NCBI RefSeq assembly: GCF_002119665.1
Contig: NZ_CP021111.1
Coordinates: forward strand, 5,270,001 to 5,334,000
From: Bordetella genomosp. 13
GTDB taxonomy: Bacteria > Pseudomonadota > Gammaproteobacteria > Burkholderiales > Burkholderiaceae_B
Direction of reading: 5' to 3'
Length of the DNA: 64,000 bases
The notes beneath the pieces are model-generated. The model made no database searches. It had not been told where the DNA came from and was given only the letters and a program-made list of their open reading frames with translations. Of this stretch, positions 37,268 through 45,660 are shown in pieces. Each line of letters opens with the position of its first letter. The stretch's first letter is position 1. Made by a program: the position numbers and the translations under genes.

Positions 37268-38202
37268 ACGGCCAGGCCTCGGCCGTGCCGGATCTCAGCA
37301 TCTGCATCTGCACATACAAGCGGCCCGAGCTGCTGGAGCGCCTGCTGCGGGCTATCGCCGCGCAGCAGGGCGAGCGCTACGCCTGCCAGGTCGTGGTGGT
37401 CGACAACGACCCGCGGCATTCGGCCGCGCCCGTGATGCAGCGCTGGCGAGACCGGGACGGCATGGCGTTCACGGGCCTGCACGTGGCCACGCCGAACATC
37501 TCGCTGGCGCGCAATGCGGCCGTGCACGCCGCCCGGGCGCCCTGGGTCGTGTTCGTGGACGATGACGAAGCGCCTGACGCCCATTGGCTGCAGCACCTGG
37601 TGCACGCGCAGCGCCAGTATGGCGCCGACGCGGTGTTCGGTCCCGTGCTGCCCCGCTATGCCGACGACACGCCTGACTGGATAAGGCGTGGCGGTTATTT
37701 CGACCGTGCGCGCCACGCCACCGGCACGCTCATCACCACGCGCGACGCGCGCACCGGGAACGTGCTGGTGAGGCGCAGCGCGCTGCTTGCGTTGGACGGC
37801 CCGTTCGATCCCGCTTATGGCCGTTCCGGCGGCGAGGACACCGTGCTGTTCGGCGCGCTGCTGGCGCGGGGCGCGGTGTTCGTGTGGTGCGACGAGGCCA
37901 CGGTGGAAGAGGAAGTGCCTGTCGAACGCGCACGGCTGGGCTGGATCGTCCGCCGCGCATATCGAGGCGGACAGACGTTCATGCGCGCGGAACTGCGGCG
38001 TGCGGCCGGCGCGCGCCGTGTGCTGCGCGCCGCCTACCTGGGGGCGCGAGCCGCCGTGCAGATGCTGCTTGCCGGACTGCTGGCCCTGGCGTCGCTGCCC
38101 TTCTCGCGCACGCGCAGCGCGCGCTGGCTGCGCACCATGGCGGCCAACGCGGGCAAGGTGACCGCCCTGTTCGGCCACCGCTACCAGGAATACGGACACT
38201 GA
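37264..38202 (+). CDS. Family 2 glycosyltransferase
   Basis: A 312-residue cytoplasmic/peripheral GT-A transferase. It starts SICICTYKRPELLERLLRAI, has VVVVDNDPRHS and the metal-binding VFVDDDEAPD, and GGEDTVLFGALL, the usual acceptor-site acidic motif. The C-terminal 80 residues contain a hydrophobic patch that could contact the membrane. It would add one sugar of the repeat unit; which one is not readable. Overlaps the flippase stop by 4 bases and is followed by a CelD/BcsL-type gene overlapping by one base. Confidence 0.88.
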   Translation: MNGQASAVPDLSICICTYKRPELLERLLRAIAAQQGERYACQVVVVDNDPRHSAAPVMQRWRDRDGMAFTGLHVATPNISLARNAAVHAARAPWVVFVDDDEAPDAHWLQHLVHAQRQYGADAVFGPVLPRYADDTPDWIRRGGYFDRARHATGTLITTRDARTGNVLVRRSALLALDGPFDPAYGRSGGEDTVLFGALLARGAVFVWCDEATVEEEVPVERARLGWIVRRAYRGGQTFMRAELRRAAGARRVLRAAYLGARAAVQMLLAGLLALASLPFSRTRSARWLRTMAANAGKVTALFGHRYQEYGH

Positions 38203-39371
38203 TGGCGGCCTTCCGTTTTCCGGGCGACCAGTTCCGCGGCTGCACGATGCACGTGCACGACAACCTGTGGGCCCTGCGCGAGCGCTGGCAGGCCGCGCAG
38301 CGCGACCGCGGCTATGTCTACCAGACCTGGGAATGGAACCACACCTGGCAGCAGACCATTGGCCAGGCGCAAGGCGTGCGGCCGTACGTGATGGAACTGC
38401 GCGATGCCGCCGGGCGGATGCTGGCCCTTTGGCCGATGGGCATCTATCGTCGGGGGCGGCTGCGCGTGCTCGATTTCCTGGGCGACGTGGTGACCGACTA
38501 TCGCGCGCCCCTGTATGCCTCCGCATTCGTACTCGACCTGCAGCCCGCGGTATTCGAGGCTTTATGGCGGGCCATGGTTCGCAGCGTGCCCGGCATCGAC
38601 CTGGTGTCGCTGCGGCGCATGCCGCAGACGCTGGAGGGCGAGAGCCGGCGCGCCAATCCCATGGCGCGGCTGGCGGGTACGCGGCACACCGAGAACGGCT
38701 ACGCCGCCAGGCTGCCCGAATCGATGGAGGCCTTCCGCAAGCGGCTGCCCACGCGCATGGTGGCCGACATGCGGCGCAGCGCGCGCCGGCTCGAAGAAGT
38801 GGCGCCCGTGCGCATCGCCACGCATCACGACGCGGACGCCCGCGCCGCCGTATTCCTAGCGCTGGCCGAGCAGAAGTCGCGCCGCTGGCGCGAGTCGGGC
38901 AGCCGCGACCTGTTCGCCGAACCCGGATACCTGGACTTCTACCGCACCCTGGCGTTCGGCCCGGAAACGCGCGCGCGCGTGAGCCTGTGCAGCCTGTCCG
39001 CGGGCGAGGAGATCGTTGCCACGCACTGGGGCGCCTGCTATCGAGGCCGCCACTACTGGATCCTGCCCACCTATGCGGCGGGCGAGTGGTCAAGGTATTC
39101 GAGCGGCCGGATGCTGATGGCCGCCATGATCGAACGCAGCATCGAAGAGGGCTGCGGGATCTTCGACCTGACCGTGGGCGAAGAGGCGTACAAGCGGGAT
39201 TGGACCGACCATACGCTGCCGCTGTACGAATGGCATCACGCCAGGACGTTGGCGGGCCGCGTTGTGCTGGCGCGTCAGCGGCTGCGCGCATGGGCGCGCA
39301 ATCAGCCGGGGTTGCGACGGATGGTGCAGCGCCTGCGGACGCTGGCGCGGCGATCGACGGGCGGTCGCTAG
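38202..39371 (+). CDS. CelD/BcsL-type GNAT acyltransferase, copy 1
   Basis: A 389-residue member of the GNAT_6 group often annotated as cellulose-biosynthesis acetyltransferase. Characteristic stretches are YVYQTWEWNHTWQQTIG near the start, VLDFLGDVVTDYRAPLY, and a C-terminal GNAT half with ATHWGACYRGRHYWILPTYA and FDLTVGEEAYKRDW. Family members have been linked to EPS or cellulose acylation, though direct biochemistry is limited. Its close relative lies 376 bases downstream; the two align without large gaps over nearly their full length. Substrate presumably an EPS sugar. Confidence 0.83.
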   Translation: MAAFRFPGDQFRGCTMHVHDNLWALRERWQAAQRDRGYVYQTWEWNHTWQQTIGQAQGVRPYVMELRDAAGRMLALWPMGIYRRGRLRVLDFLGDVVTDYRAPLYASAFVLDLQPAVFEALWRAMVRSVPGIDLVSLRRMPQTLEGESRRANPMARLAGTRHTENGYAARLPESMEAFRKRLPTRMVADMRRSARRLEEVAPVRIATHHDADARAAVFLALAEQKSRRWRESGSRDLFAEPGYLDFYRTLAFGPETRARVSLCSLSAGEEIVATHWGACYRGRHYWILPTYAAGEWSRYSSGRMLMAAMIERSIEEGCGIFDLTVGEEAYKRDWTDHTLPLYEWHHARTLAGRVVLARQRLRAWARNQPGLRRMVQRLRTLARRSTGGR

Positions 39372-39747
39372 AAGCAGGGCGACCTGCATACGGGCTAGGA
39401 CAAGCGCAGCAGGCGGCAAGGCTTGGTCGAGGTACCGCCTTGGCCGGGGGCGCAAGCCGAAATGCCGCAAATCACCCCGTAAATACATTGTTTTTACGCC
39501 TGCCTCGCTGAATCCGGGCCGGTGCATCACGCCCACCTCGGGTGCGGCGCGCGTGCACAGCCATGGTGCGCGCCTCGCAAGCCCCTTATGGCTTAGAACG
39601 TTTACATGCATTTACCTGCCGATACACACCACGGCACAATTGGTCCGCTGGCTTTGGGAATGCCAGTCCTGCTGCTTCCGGCTTCGCATCCGCAACGCCG
39701 GTAACCCGCCGCCTTCCCGGGCGGCCGCTATAGGAGTATGGGCATTG
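39372..39747 (+). other. 376-bp gap between the two CelD/BcsL-type genes
   Basis: No gene is evident although the downstream frame stays open through it. The sequence is less GC-rich than the flanking genes, especially 39,470-39,500 and 39,590-39,620, and has a Shine-Dalgarno-like GGAG at 39733-39736. It probably carries a promoter for the second copy; no -35/-10 pair was assigned. Confidence 0.4.
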
Positions 39748-41007
39748 ATGTCGAGCACATTTCGCTTTCCCACCCTGCCCGGCGATCCGTTCCGTGGCTT
39801 CACGCTGCAAGTGCATGAGGCGTTGGAGCCGGTACGCGACGCGTGGCGGCAGGTTTTGCAGGACGGAGCCGCCTATGTGTTCCAGACTTGGGAATGGAAC
39901 AGAGCTTGGCAGGCAACCATCGGCCGCGCGCAAGGGGTGCAGCCGCGCATCATCGAGGTACGCGATGCGCAGCAGCGCCCCGTGGCGATCTGGCCGCTGG
40001 GCATCTACCGCCGCTGCCGCTTGCGCGTCCTCGATTTTCTTGGGGATGCCGTCAGCGACTACCGGGCGCCGGCGCTGGCCGCGGACTTCGTGGCGACGCT
40101 GCCGCCGAACGCCTTCGAGGCCCTGTGGCGGGCCATCGTGCGCAGCATCCGGGATATCGACCTGATCGTGTTGCGGCGCATGCCCGCGCAACTCGAGGCG
40201 GATGGCGAACCCGTCAATCCCATGGTCCGGCTGCCGGGGGCGCGCCACACCGAGAACGCCCATGCCACGCGGCTGCCCGACTGCGTCGAGACGTTCCGCA
40301 AGGGGCTTTCCTCGCAGCGCTTGTCCACGATGCGGCGCAAGCTGCGTCGTCTCGAAGAAGTCGCGCCCGTGCGCATCACCTTGCGCCACGACGAGGGCAC
40401 GCTGCCGCCGGTCATGCAGGCGCTGGCGCAGCAGAAATCGCGACGCTGCCGCGAGACCGGTGTGCGCGACCTGTTCGCGGAAACCGGCTACCTGGACTTC
40501 TATCGCGAACTGGCGTTCGAACCGGGCACGGGCGCCGACGTGGTGGTCAGCAGCATCCAGGCCGGCGATACGGTGGTGGCCGCGCATTGGGGCGCCTGTT
40601 ACCGCGGTCGCCTCTACTGGATACTGCCTACTTACGAGGAGGGTGACTGGACGCGCTATTCGTGCGGGCGTGCGCTGCTGAACGCCGTCATCGAATGGGG
40701 CATAGAGCACAGGATGGAAGTGTTCGACATGACGGTCGGCGACGAGTCGTACAAGAAGGACTGGGCCGATCACAGCCTGCCGCTGTACGAATGGCGGCAA
40801 GCCGTGACGTGGCAGGGCCGTGGCGCGCTGGTCGCCCAGGACGTGAAGGTGTGGGCGCGCTCGAAGCCGTGGGTGCGCAACGTCACGATGCGCTTGAAGG
40901 GTGTGGGCACCGCGCCCAAGCTGTCGCTGGCGAAAGCCGGCATGTTCGCCCGCCTGATGGCCTTCGTTGCGGGCAACAAAGGCCTGTCAGCGGCCGGCAG
41001 ACGCTGA
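39748..41007 (+). CDS. CelD/BcsL-type GNAT acyltransferase, copy 2
   Basis: A 419-residue paralogue of the preceding gene. Matching blocks include YVFQTWEWNRAWQATIGRAQ, RVLDFLGDAVSDYRAP, AHWGACYRGRLYWILPTYEE and FDMTVGDESYKKDW. The C-terminus is about 30 residues longer (GTAPKLSLAKAGMFARLM). The start at ATG 39748 has GGAG 11 bases upstream; the frame is open much further but without homology to copy 1. Its last 21 bases overlap tail-to-tail with the deacetylase gene on the other strand. Confidence 0.82.
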   Translation: MSSTFRFPTLPGDPFRGFTLQVHEALEPVRDAWRQVLQDGAAYVFQTWEWNRAWQATIGRAQGVQPRIIEVRDAQQRPVAIWPLGIYRRCRLRVLDFLGDAVSDYRAPALAADFVATLPPNAFEALWRAIVRSIRDIDLIVLRRMPAQLEADGEPVNPMVRLPGARHTENAHATRLPDCVETFRKGLSSQRLSTMRRKLRRLEEVAPVRITLRHDEGTLPPVMQALAQQKSRRCRETGVRDLFAETGYLDFYRELAFEPGTGADVVVSSIQAGDTVVAAHWGACYRGRLYWILPTYEEGDWTRYSCGRALLNAVIEWGIEHRMEVFDMTVGDESYKKDWADHSLPLYEWRQAVTWQGRGALVAQDVKVWARSKPWVRNVTMRLKGVGTAPKLSLAKAGMFARLMAFVAGNKGLSAAGRR

Positions 41008-41778
41008 TGGACCCGGGCCGGTGCGGTCGCGCAGGTGCGCGATCGCCTGGCCCACCGGCAATATCACGCAGCCGCGGTCCAGCGCATAGCGCACGACCTC
41101 GTCCAGCACTTCCGGCGTGGCCCCGTACGGGCCGCAGTTCTCTTCGACGCCATGCGTGCTCAGCACGGCCCAGCTGCCGCGCCGCGCGCCATCCAGAAAG
41201 GCGCGCCATTGCGCCGCGGCCAGCGTCGAACCATACAGGCGATAGCTGCCAAGCAGGCGCAGGTCGGCGCGGCCATGATGCAGTCCGCCCCCCGTGATGC
41301 GGCACGAGCGGCGCACGCGGCCGCAGGTGTGCTTCACCGAATAGCCGTAGTCGCCGAACGGATAGGCGAAGTCCAGCGGTTCGATGTCGCCGGTGATGCC
41401 ATGCAGGAATTCGGCGTTGCGCTGCAGTTCCGCGCGCAGCTGCGCCGCGGGCAGCTGCGTGCTGCGGCGATGCGACCAGCCGTGGCAACCCAACTGGTGT
41501 CCGCCTCGATGCAGCGCCTGCAATTGCGGCACGCTGTGCGTGGGCCGCGATTCTTCCTCTTTGTCGGTCAGGCCGCCCGCCACGTAGAAGGTGCCGCGGC
41601 AGCCGTGCCGTTCCAGGATCTCCGCGCCCGTGGTGCAGGCCGACGCGTTCACGTCGTCGAAGGTGATGCTGAGCACGGCCGGGCCATCGTGGATGGGCAG
41701 CCAGTCCTGCAGGCCGTGCCGGGCCAGCCAGCGGCTGCCCTGGCCCGCCAGGCGGGAGACTCTGCGGCTCAGATCCAT
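40987..41778 (-). CDS. Polysaccharide deacetylase (NodB domain)
   Basis: A 263-residue carbohydrate esterase 4-type protein: SITFDDVNASA carries the catalytic/metal Asp pair, HQLGCHGWSHRRST the metal His pair, and AYPFGDYGYS the motif 3 Arg/Pro-type groove. No clear signal peptide is seen from ATG 41776-41778, so it may act on a cytoplasmic lipid-linked intermediate or be anchored another way. It would remove N- or O-acetyl groups from an EPS sugar. Last gene of a leftward four-gene unit with export protein, SGNH hydrolase and glycosyltransferase; convergent overlap with the plus-strand neighbour. Confidence 0.85.
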   Translation of the reverse strand: MDLSRRVSRLAGQGSRWLARHGLQDWLPIHDGPAVLSITFDDVNASACTTGAEILERHGCRGTFYVAGGLTDKEEESRPTHSVPQLQALHRGGHQLGCHGWSHRRSTQLPAAQLRAELQRNAEFLHGITGDIEPLDFAYPFGDYGYSVKHTCGRVRRSCRITGGGLHHGRADLRLLGSYRLYGSTLAAAQWRAFLDGARRGSWAVLSTHGVEENCGPYGATPEVLDEVVRYALDRGCVILPVGQAIAHLRDRTGPGPSASAGR

Positions 41779-41807
41779 GTCGATATCTTCGCGGACAACA
41801 GGCGCGC

Positions 41808-42743
41808 CTAGCGGCCGGTAAGCCAGCCGCGCAGGCGTCGCATCTGCCATGCGCGCAGCTGGCGACGGAAGTCGCGGTCTTCGAACTGCGGCAGGCCGCG
41901 CAGCGCGCCGCCGAGGTATCCGGCGATGATCAGCAGTCCGCCGATGAACAGCGGCTTCTCGCGCATGCGGTTGATGCCCGCCGCCAGTGCGTACAGCGGG
42001 TGATAGGCCATGTACCAGTTGGCGCGGCCCCAGCGCAGGCGGCCGACGTAGATGCTGCGGTCGGACGAGCCCATGATGCGGTGATGCCACAGCCAGGCGT
42101 CCGGATCGTAGAAGCTGAGCGTGCGCCAGCCCTTGAAGCGCGCCTGGTGGATGTCGATGCCGTCCCACGCAAGGTGTTCGACGAAGCCGCCGATATCTTC
42201 GAAGGCCTCGCGGCGATACAGCTTGAACTGCCCCGCCACCTGTTCCTCGATGTGGCTTTCCTCGATGTAGCGGCCGTCCTCTTCGCGATAGACCTTGCCG
42301 GACAGGGCCGCGAATTTCGGGTCGGACTCGAACATGGCCATCATGCGCTCGATGTAGCGCGGGCCGAACGACATGTCGCCGTCCAGCTTGGCGATGTAGC
42401 GATAGTCGGTGTGAAGGATGCGTTCCTTGCCGTAGTTGAACGCCGCCACCACGCCGCCGCCCAGCTTGCGAAAGCCGCGGTTCTCGCGCGGCACCAGGCG
42501 GATGAATGGATACTTGGCCGCGTACTCGCGCACGATGTCCGGCGTGGCGTCGGAGGACCCGTCGTCGACCAGGATCCACTCGACGGGGCGCATGGTCTGC
42601 GCGACGATGGAGTCCATGGTCAGGCGCAGATACTGCGCCTCGTCGCGTACCGGCGAGATGATGACCAGCGGGATGATCCTGGGATCGACCGCAGGCGGGG
42701 CCGCGACGGGATTCAGGTCGTGCTTGGCGGGCTTGTCACTCAT
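41808..42743 (-). CDS. Family 2 glycosyltransferase
   Basis: A 311-residue GT2 enzyme with IIPLVIISPVRDEAQYLRLT, WILVDDGSSDATPDIV, the DxD-type AKLDGDMSFGP, and a C-terminal hydrophobic stretch (PLFIGGLLIIAGYLGGALRG). ATG 42741-42743 is four bases after the SGNH-hydrolase stop; a longer frame upstream was rejected because it overlaps that gene. It likely adds a sugar to the EPS repeat. Confidence 0.88.
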   Translation of the reverse strand: MSDKPAKHDLNPVAAPPAVDPRIIPLVIISPVRDEAQYLRLTMDSIVAQTMRPVEWILVDDGSSDATPDIVREYAAKYPFIRLVPRENRGFRKLGGGVVAAFNYGKERILHTDYRYIAKLDGDMSFGPRYIERMMAMFESDPKFAALSGKVYREEDGRYIEESHIEEQVAGQFKLYRREAFEDIGGFVEHLAWDGIDIHQARFKGWRTLSFYDPDAWLWHHRIMGSSDRSIYVGRLRWGRANWYMAYHPLYALAAGINRMREKPLFIGGLLIIAGYLGGALRGLPQFEDRDFRRQLRAWQMRRLRGWLTGR

Positions 42744-42747
42744 GTCG

Positions 42748-43506
42748 TCAGTAGCGTACGGGACTGTTGGGCGGCAGCTGCAGGGTGCGGCGGATGAATT
42801 GCGCGAAGTCGGCATAGCCGGCCATCGTGGGATGCAGGCCGTCGGCGAAGCGATCCGGCGCCATGGTGCGGAAGTTGCCGCTGCCGTTGCTGGACCAGCT
42901 CAGGTAATCGACCACCGCCACGTGCGGATGGCGCGGCGCCAGCGTGTCGGCCAGCCAGCGGTTAAAGGCGCCGGCCACTTCGATCATGGGCGCGGTCATG
43001 CCCAGCCACGAACCGATGTTGTCCACCACCAGAATCATGCGTCCGCTGGTGCTTTGCGCGAAGTAGGCGAAGTTGTCCTGCAGCGCAGACAGCGGCACGC
43101 CGGTGGCTACGTCGTTGATGCCCACGTGCAGATACGCCAGTTGCGGCAGCGTGCCGGCCGGCAGCGTGCGAGGGCCGCGGCCGTCGCCCGGATCGGCATG
43201 CTCGGCCAGCACGTCGCGGCGCCAGCGCGCGCGCACGGCCGTCGAGGTCTGGCCGCCGATGCCGTGGTTGAAATGGAATACGCCCGACGCGGCAGCCAGT
43301 TCGTAGGAAAGCTGACCAGGCTGCGAGACGTGATCGGGCACGAAGCGGCCCTGCACATTCAAGCGGCCCTTGCGCTGCGGCTCGCCCTCGGCGATGGAGT
43401 CGCCCACGACCACGGCATAGGCTTGTGAACTCTGGGCCCGCGCCGCGCCGCCCAACATGAAGGGCCCCAGCGACAGGGCGGCCAGGAAGGAACGGCGATC
43501 AGGCAT
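42748..43506 (-). CDS. Exported SGNH/GDSL hydrolase with twin-arginine signal
   Basis: A 252-residue esterase-like protein. The N-terminus MPDRRSFLAALSLGPFMLGG has the Tat-type RRSFL motif and a cleavage site near GGAARAQ. SGNH blocks: VVVGDSIAEGE (Ser), the Gly/Asn blocks around GIGGQTSTAVRA and LHVGINDVATG, and the C-terminal FADGLHPTMAGY (Asp/His). It is expected to act in the periplasm, probably removing or transferring acyl groups on the polysaccharide. Located between the export protein gene (21 bases) and a glycosyltransferase. Confidence 0.83.
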   Translation of the reverse strand: MPDRRSFLAALSLGPFMLGGAARAQSSQAYAVVVGDSIAEGEPQRKGRLNVQGRFVPDHVSQPGQLSYELAAASGVFHFNHGIGGQTSTAVRARWRRDVLAEHADPGDGRGPRTLPAGTLPQLAYLHVGINDVATGVPLSALQDNFAYFAQSTSGRMILVVDNIGSWLGMTAPMIEVAGAFNRWLADTLAPRHPHVAVVDYLSWSSNGSGNFRTMAPDRFADGLHPTMAGYADFAQFIRRTLQLPPNSPVRY

Positions 43507-43527
43507 GGCGGGCCTCGTCGTGCCTGT

Positions 43528-44652
43528 TCAGAACAGGCGCTCGTCCACGTGGATGACGTCGCCGGGCTGCACCTTGTCGCCGAGCTTGACGCGCTGTTTG
43601 GTGATATCGCCGGTGACCACGTCGGTGCGGTTGAGGTCGATGCGGCTTTCGGATGCGCGCTCGGTCAGGCCCCCGGCCAACGACAGCGCACGCATGACGG
43701 TGAGGCCATGCTCGACAGGGTAGGCGCCGGGGCCGCGCACTTCGCCATAGATATAGAAGCGCGGCGCCTGCGGCAGGAACACGACGTCGCCCGGTTGCAG
43801 CTCGGTGTCCTGCACCATGCGCGACGGAGACTGGCGGTTGCCCACGAACATCTCGACGCGCTGCTGGCCGCCATCGCCGCGGCGCATCAGCACCGCGGTG
43901 TCGGAGGCATCGGGCAGGGTGCCGCCCGCCATGGCCACCACTTCGAGCAGCGACAGGTTGTTCTCGATGGCATAACGGCCGGGACGCGCGACCTGGCCCA
44001 GCACCGACACCACGCGGCTGCGCACGGTGATGACTTCGACAGAAACCTGCGGGTCGTTGAGCAAACCCTTGCTGCGCAGGCCCTGCGCGATCTGCCGGCC
44101 GATGGCCGAGGGCGTTTGTCCACTCACTCGTATGCTGCCCAGCAGCGGCGCGACGATCTCGCCGTCGGCATCGACCGTGACGCGCGTTTCGAGATTGGAT
44201 TGACCGACCACCGTTATCAGCAGCGTATCGCCGGGGCCCACGGCGGCCACCGCGCCTGTGGCCACGGATGGAGTCTCGCGCCGCGGATCCACGGGATCGG
44301 GTATGGGCAGCTGGCCGCGCGGCGCCACGGGCTCGGGCATCCTGGGCTGCGCACGTATCGGCGTGATGGGCTCGGGAATGGGGGATTGCTGCCGCGGCCG
44401 CGAAGGAACGATGGGATCCGGCGTGGGAAGCGGCTGTTGCGCTCGCGCGGGCGTTACCGGATCGGGGATGGGCAACTGTTGCCGCGCTCGTCCAGGCATC
44501 ACCGGATCGGGAATGGGCAACTGTTGTTGCGCGTTCGCCGGCATGACCGGATCGGGAATGGGGAGCTGCTGCTGCGCGTGCGCCGGCGCCAGAATGCACA
44601 TCGCCACGGCGACGGCGAGTTGTCGTATCCACCTGCAGGCCGGCACCCTCAT
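43528..44652 (-). CDS. Polysaccharide export protein (Wza/EpsE type) with Pro-rich repeat insert
   Basis: Outer-membrane-side component of EPS export. The 374-residue protein has a cleavable signal (residues 1-26, ending APAHA), then residues 27-125 of tandem 15-residue units such as QQQLPIPDPVMPANA, then the polysaccharide-export domain (AVGPGDTLLITVVGQSNLET) and SLBB-type repeats (VSVLGQVARPGRYAIENN, FYIYGEVRGPGAYPVEHG). There is no lipobox cysteine at the expected place, unlike E. coli Wza. The repeat insert is unusual for the family. ATG 44650-44652 was chosen because it gives the best signal peptide; ATG 44700 would add 16 residues. Confidence 0.88.
   Translation of the reverse strand: MRVPACRWIRQLAVAVAMCILAPAHAQQQLPIPDPVMPANAQQQLPIPDPVMPGRARQQLPIPDPVTPARAQQPLPTPDPIVPSRPRQQSPIPEPITPIRAQPRMPEPVAPRGQLPIPDPVDPRRETPSVATGAVAAVGPGDTLLITVVGQSNLETRVTVDADGEIVAPLLGSIRVSGQTPSAIGRQIAQGLRSKGLLNDPQVSVEVITVRSRVVSVLGQVARPGRYAIENNLSLLEVVAMAGGTLPDASDTAVLMRRGDGGQQRVEMFVGNRQSPSRMVQDTELQPGDVVFLPQAPRFYIYGEVRGPGAYPVEHGLTVMRALSLAGGLTERASESRIDLNRTDVVTGDITKQRVKLGDKVQPGDVIHVDERLF
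44278..44574 (-). repeat. 45-bp tandem repeats encoding (QLPIPDPVMP..) units in the export protein
   Basis: Five full 45-base units (15 residues each) run from 44574 down to 44350, followed by two shorter, diverged ones to about 44278. Consensus QQQLPIPDPVxPxRA; Pro, Asp and the LPIPDP core are conserved while the last four residues vary. Confidence 0.85.
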
Positions 44653-44857
44653 CTCCGCTAGATCATCGCCTTGTTCATGGTCGCCATGATAGTAGCCCAT
44701 GCAAACTGTCACGCTCAAAACTTTATAAATACAATACCGGTCGTTCGGTCGCCGGTGTGGCCGTTGCCCGCGCAGGCGCGCGCGGCGGACACCATATAGC
44801 ACTTTTCCACGCTGCCGGGACCTCTCTTTGCAAAGTTTGCCGCACACACAAAGCTGC
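44653..44857. promoter_or_regulatory. Divergent promoter region between export protein and WecG-type gene
   Basis: 205 bases without a gene. An AT-rich segment (AACTTTATAAATACAATACC, 44717-44736) stands out and could supply a -10 element for either side. No operator was recognised. Confidence 0.4.
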
Positions 44858-45646
44858 ATGCCGTCCGCTGACTCCCCCACTCTGCCCAAGGCCCGGCTGT
44901 TCTCGCTGGACATCGCCGCGGTGACGTTCGACGGCGCGGTTCGCGCGCTGGTGCAGGCAGCCGAGCAGCGCGACGGCCGCGCCCGGGTGGTCGTCACGCC
45001 CAACGTCGATCACATCGTGCGGCTGGATGCCGCGCCCGAGCTGCGCGCACGGTACGCGAAAGCCGATTACATCTTCGCCGACGGCATGCCCGTGGTGTGG
45101 GCCAGCAGGCTGCTGGGCCGTCCGCTTCCGCAGCGTGTCACCGGCGCCGACCTGTTCGTGGCGCTGTGCCGGCAAGCCCAGCAGCGCGGCTGGCGCGTGA
45201 TGCTGCTGGGCGGCCGCCCGGGCTCCGAGGCCGACCTGCATGCGCGTTTCGCACAGTACTTTCCCGGCCTGCACATCGACATCGTGTGCCCGTCCATGCA
45301 GTTCGAGCCCCTGGGCGACGAAGGCCGCGCCTTCGCCCGCAAGGTGCGCGAGACCTCGCCGGACGTGGTGTTCACCTGTCTCGGCATGCCCAAGCAGGAG
45401 AACTGGGCCCTGCACCATGCGCCCACGCTGCCCGGCGGCATCGTGCTGTGCGTGGGCGCCGCCATGGAGTTCGCCATCGGCCTGCAGCGTCGCGCGCCGC
45501 ATCGGCTGCAGCGGGTGGGCATGGAATGGCTGTGGCGCCTGCTTACCAACCCGCGTCGGCTGTGGCGCCGCTATCTCGTGGACGATCCCTGGTTCGCCAT
45601 GCTGTGCTGGAAACAATGGCGCAGCCAGCGCAACGTCGGCGTGTGA
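44858..45646 (+). CDS. WecG/TagA/CpsF-family (GT26) glycosyltransferase
   Basis: A 262-residue GT26 enzyme with VVVTPNVDHIVRLDAAPELR, ADYIFADGMPVVWASRLLG (the conserved Asp region) and FTCLGMPKQENWALHH. Family members add the second sugar (ManNAcA, ManNAc, or glucose) onto an Und-PP-linked monosaccharide. ATG 44858 was preferred to the TTG at 44828. It is followed, probably overlapping, by the EpsL-like barrel gene. Confidence 0.9.
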   Translation: MPSADSPTLPKARLFSLDIAAVTFDGAVRALVQAAEQRDGRARVVVTPNVDHIVRLDAAPELRARYAKADYIFADGMPVVWASRLLGRPLPQRVTGADLFVALCRQAQQRGWRVMLLGGRPGSEADLHARFAQYFPGLHIDIVCPSMQFEPLGDEGRAFARKVRETSPDVVFTCLGMPKQENWALHHAPTLPGGIVLCVGAAMEFAIGLQRRAPHRLQRVGMEWLWRLLTNPRRLWRRYLVDDPWFAMLCWKQWRSQRNVGV

Positions 45647-45660
45647 CCACGTGCGCACGC

